The translations under genes were made by a program, and so were the position numbers. The notes beneath the pieces are model-generated. The model did no database searches and was not told the DNA's origin. It saw only the letters and a program-made list of their open reading frames with translations. Of a stretch of 64,000 nucleotides of DNA, positions 61,834 through 64,000 are shown in pieces. The number at the start of each line of letters is the position of its first letter. Position 1 is the first letter of the stretch. This DNA comes from Variovorax paradoxus. Its GTDB lineage: Bacteria > Pseudomonadota > Gammaproteobacteria > Burkholderiales > Burkholderiaceae_C. The stretch lies in the NCBI RefSeq assembly GCF_009498455.1, contig NZ_CP045644.1, positions 310,001-374,000 of the forward strand, read 5' to 3'.

Positions 61834-62808
61834 GTGTCCTCCCCTTCCTCACGCCTGCCGGGCTTTGCCGCCCTGCTCTTCGCCACCGCCAGCTGGGGCA
61901 GCCTGTTCCTCGTCGGCAAGGGCGTGCTGCACCACGTGGCGCCCGTGTGGCTCACGCTCATCCGCTACACCCTGTCGGCGCTGGTGTTCGCCGCGCTGCT
62001 GGGCCTGCGCGGCACCGGCGGCTGGCACAAGCTGCGGCGTCATGCGGTGCCGCTGGCGCTGCACGGCTTTGCGGGCTTCGGCGTGTTCAGCATCCTGCTG
62101 TTCATCGGACTCTCGCACTCGGAGCCTTCGCACGGCGCGGTGCTGATCGCGACCACGCCGATCACCACGCAGCTGCTGCGCTGGTGGCTCGACGGCGTGC
62201 GCCCGACGCGCACCACCTTGCTGACCGCTGCGCTGGCGCTGGCCGGCGTGGCAACGGTGGCCGGGCTGCTGTCGCCCGGCGGCGCGGCGCTGTCGCACGA
62301 CACGTTGTACGGCGACGCCATCGCCTTCGTCGGCACGCTGGGCTGGGTGGTCTACACGCGCGGCGCGGCGCGCTTTCCCACGCTCGACACGGTGGAATAC
62401 ACCGCGCTCACGGTGCTGGCCTCGTGGCCGCTGCTGCTGGCCGTGGCGGTGGGCATGGCCGCGCTGGGCGCATCGCCCGCGCCCGACGCGCAAGGGCTGC
62501 GCCTGTCGTGGCAGGTGCTGCTGTACGCGGGGCTGGTGCCGTCGGCGGTCGCGGTGCTGGCCTTCAACCACGGCGTGCGCGCACTCGGCCCTGTCACGGG
62601 CACGGCCTTCCTGAACTTCGTGCCGGTGTCGACACTGTTGATGGGCGTGGCGCTGGGCAAGCCGCCCGCCACGCACGAGATCGTCGGCGTGGCGATGGTG
62701 GTGGCGGCGCTGCTGCTGCATGTGATGGCGACGAAGCGCGCGGCGACGCCGGTGGCTGCGGTTCACGGCCCGGTGCCCAGTCAGCGCACCTGCGGCGTCA
62801 CGCCCTGA
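61834..62808 (+). CDS. EamA/DMT-family transporter
   Basis: Ten-helix drug/metabolite exporter-type carrier of 324 residues with two EamA repeats: first LPGFAALLFATASWGSLFLV with PVWLTLIRYTLSALVFAALL, second beginning DAIAFVGTLGWVVYTRGAAR and ending AFLNFVPVSTLLMGVALGKP. The GTG at 61834 is chosen because GAAAGG lies 8 bases upstream and the first helix begins soon after; an ATG at 61765 would add 23 residues of intergenic-looking sequence. Often an amino-acid or metabolite exporter controlled by a divergent LysR gene, as here. It converges with the GNAT gene 22 bases away. Confidence 0.85.
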   Translation: MSSPSSRLPGFAALLFATASWGSLFLVGKGVLHHVAPVWLTLIRYTLSALVFAALLGLRGTGGWHKLRRHAVPLALHGFAGFGVFSILLFIGLSHSEPSHGAVLIATTPITTQLLRWWLDGVRPTRTTLLTAALALAGVATVAGLLSPGGAALSHDTLYGDAIAFVGTLGWVVYTRGAARFPTLDTVEYTALTVLASWPLLLAVAVGMAALGASPAPDAQGLRLSWQVLLYAGLVPSAVAVLAFNHGVRALGPVTGTAFLNFVPVSTLLMGVALGKPPATHEIVGVAMVVAALLLHVMATKRAATPVAAVHGPVPSQRTCGVTP

Positions 62809-62830
62809 GTGACCACAGGCCACACGGCCG

Positions 62831-63370
62831 TCAGTCGCCGAGCGCGCGATAGAAGTAGGTGGTGCCGCACGGCGTGCCGTCGGGCAGCAGCGCGTAGCCG
62901 GGGATGGTGCCCACGCGCTGCCAACCGCAGCGGGTGTACAGCCGCTCGGCCTCGGGGCTGGAGGTGTCGAGCACGAGCAGGGTCTTGCCGTGGTCGCGCG
63001 CGCGTTGTTCGGCGCTTTGCATCAGCAGGGCGCCGAGGCCGAGCCGGCGTGCGCGGCGGTGCACCAGCATCTTCGCGACCTCGCCGCGGTGCGGCTGGTT
63101 CTCGGGCTGGGCCAGCACCAGCTGCACGGTGCCGACGATGCCTTCGTCGTCCTCGGCCACGAGCAGCTCGCGTTCTCCGCGCGCCACGCCGTCGGCCACG
63201 TGGCGCCAGAAGGCCCGCGCGCGCTCGGGCGTGAGCGGCTGCATGAAGCTCACGGAGGCACCGCCTTCGACGCAGTCGATGAGCACGTCAGCCAGCGCAT
63301 TCAGCTCGGTCTCGCTGACGGTAGACAGGGCGCGCAGGCGCGGGGTGGTGGTGGCAGCAGTCATGGTCAT
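62831..63370 (-). CDS. GNAT-family N-acetyltransferase
   Basis: 179 residues with a complete GNAT fold: TVQLVLAQPENQPHRGEVAK followed by the acetyl-CoA loop RRARRLGLGALLMQSAEQRA, and LLVLDTSSPEAERLYTRCGW as the C-terminal half. ATG 63370 overlaps the stop of the XRE-cupin regulator by four bases (ATGA); a second ATG at 63364, seven bases after AGGA, is also possible. Coupling to a ligand-sensing regulator suggests it detoxifies or modifies that ligand, perhaps an amine (inference). Confidence 0.88.
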   Translation of the reverse strand: MTMTAATTTPRLRALSTVSETELNALADVLIDCVEGGASVSFMQPLTPERARAFWRHVADGVARGERELLVAEDDEGIVGTVQLVLAQPENQPHRGEVAKMLVHRRARRLGLGALLMQSAEQRARDHGKTLLVLDTSSPEAERLYTRCGWQRVGTIPGYALLPDGTPCGTTYFYRALGD

Positions 63371-63972
63371 TTCCTGTTCGATGCGTGAGAGGGTGCGCTG
63401 GTGATGACGACCGCGTAACGGGCCGTCTTGCGGGTGGGGTTGTGATAACTCGTCGGCTGGTCGAGCACGAGCGCAACGCAGTCGCCGGTTTCGAGCCGGT
63501 ACTGCTGATCGCCCACCGCGAGTTCGATGCAGCCTTCGAGCACCCACACCTGCTGGTGGATGCGCGGCTCGCGCGCGCCGGTTTCGTAGGCCACGCGCGC
63601 GCCGGGCGGAAACAGCACCTCGACGATCTGGATCGGCGAAGCGTCGCCGCCGGCCGAGACGTTGCGGCGCAGGTAGCCCGAATGCGGATCGCGCCACTCG
63701 AGCTGGTCGGCGCGGCGCGACACCGGGCTGGCCGTGGGCGCGTCGGGCTCGAACAGCGAGGCCAGCGGCACGCCCAGGCCGGTCGCGAGTTTTTCGAGCA
63801 GCACCGCGGTCGGACTGCTCTCGCCGCGCTCGATCAGAGAGATCATCGAGCGGCTGACGCCGCAGTGCGTGGCCAAGGCGTCGAGCGAGAGATCGCGTGC
63901 GGCGCGCAGCGCACGCACGCGCTGGGCGATGCGGTCGTTGAGGCTGGGGGTCGAAGCTGATTCTTCTTTCAT
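63367..63972 (-). CDS. XRE-family regulator with C-terminal cupin
   Basis: 201 residues from ATG 63972. Cro/C1-type HTH at about 10-70 (RVRALRAARDLSLDALATHC, then VSRSMISLIERGESSPTAVL) and a cupin sensor domain from about 110 (PGARVAYETGAREPRIHQQV, LEGCIELAVGDQQYRLETGD). This is the common SutR/PuuR-like layout. It leads a two-gene operon with the GNAT enzyme. A TTG six codons earlier is in frame but overlaps the palindromic operator, so the ATG is preferred. Confidence 0.9.
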   Translation of the reverse strand: MKEESASTPSLNDRIAQRVRALRAARDLSLDALATHCGVSRSMISLIERGESSPTAVLLEKLATGLGVPLASLFEPDAPTASPVSRRADQLEWRDPHSGYLRRNVSAGGDASPIQIVEVLFPPGARVAYETGAREPRIHQQVWVLEGCIELAVGDQQYRLETGDCVALVLDQPTSYHNPTRKTARYAVVITSAPSHASNRK

Positions 63973-63991
63973 ATTGGATGAAATATCCAAT
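63973..63991. promoter_or_regulatory. Palindrome adjoining the XRE-cupin start, probable autoregulatory operator
   Basis: ATTGGAT-GAAAT-ATCCAAT: perfect 7-base arms with a 5-base spacer, immediately upstream of the ATG. A direct repeat of TTTCAT is overlaid on it on the minus strand. The position next to the start codon suggests repression of its own operon. The region continues beyond the window edge. Confidence 0.6.
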
Positions 63992-64000
63992 GAAATAGAA

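Overview
The window is high-GC (roughly two-thirds G+C by eye) DNA packed with intact genes on both strands, with 4-nt ATGA and 1-nt TGATG stop/start overlaps in almost every operon. Gene content points to a Burkholderiales betaproteobacterium of the Comamonadaceae, most likely Variovorax or a close relative. The pointers are a type II secretion operon, a two-gene cyanophycin synthetase locus with its associated DUF1854/ABC pair, many LysR regulators and c-type cytochromes, and non-phosphorylating pentose oxidation. The genus is inferred from gene content; no rRNA or other marker gene is present. No tRNA, rRNA, CRISPR array, insertion sequence or prophage was recognised.

Layout. 1-6382: end of a type II secretion operon (gspN-D-E-F) and a 5'-nucleotidase. 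6383-11529: a dispersed intergenic repeat, a small lipoprotein gene and two tandem Tat-exported phospholipase C paralogues, plausible substrates of the adjacent secretion system. 11546-15470: LysR regulator, NCS2 purine permease and 8-oxoguanine deaminase-type amidohydrolase (purine salvage or catabolism). 15490-17709 (minus): DUF2970 protein, dihaem and trihaem cytochromes c. 17820-21336: MocR-type regulator, MFS carrier, GNAT enzyme and a 47-residue lipoprotein. 21430-25597 (minus): a binding-protein ABC importer of the putative 2-aminoethylphosphonate type, split by an inverted pair of the dispersed repeat. 25855-28364: SbmA/YddA-like ABC protein and queC.

28452-36254 is the cyanophycin locus. 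A DUF1854 protein and an ABC exporter-like protein diverge from two cyanophycin synthetase paralogues: one with the Mur-ligase P-loop intact, the other with it degenerate. Two small exported paralogues and an 88-residue unknown follow.

37890-53930 is an oxidative L-arabinose-type regulon. A ten-gene minus-strand operon carries a semialdehyde dehydrogenase, two interleaved sugar ABC transporters (YtfQ/YtfR/YtfT/YjfF-like and ChvE/GguA/GguB-like), an IlvD/Edd-type arabonate dehydratase and a ketodeoxyarabonate dehydratase. A LysR gene diverges from it across a strong nested palindrome, and a short-chain dehydrogenase and an SMP-30 lactonase complete the path from sugar to 2-oxoglutarate. REP-like palindromes and a frame-preserving 141-147 nt tandem repeat lie inside this operon.

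53944-60733 (minus) is a translationally coupled trio of a mutarotase, an alpha/beta-hydrolase and a 1595-residue protein. That protein joins an alpha-helical toroid-like N-terminal region, a CapA/PgsA-like domain and a Mur-ligase domain. It is the least familiar system in the window and looks like a one-polypeptide machine for an amide-linked product. The window ends with LysR/DMT-exporter and GNAT/XRE-cupin modules.
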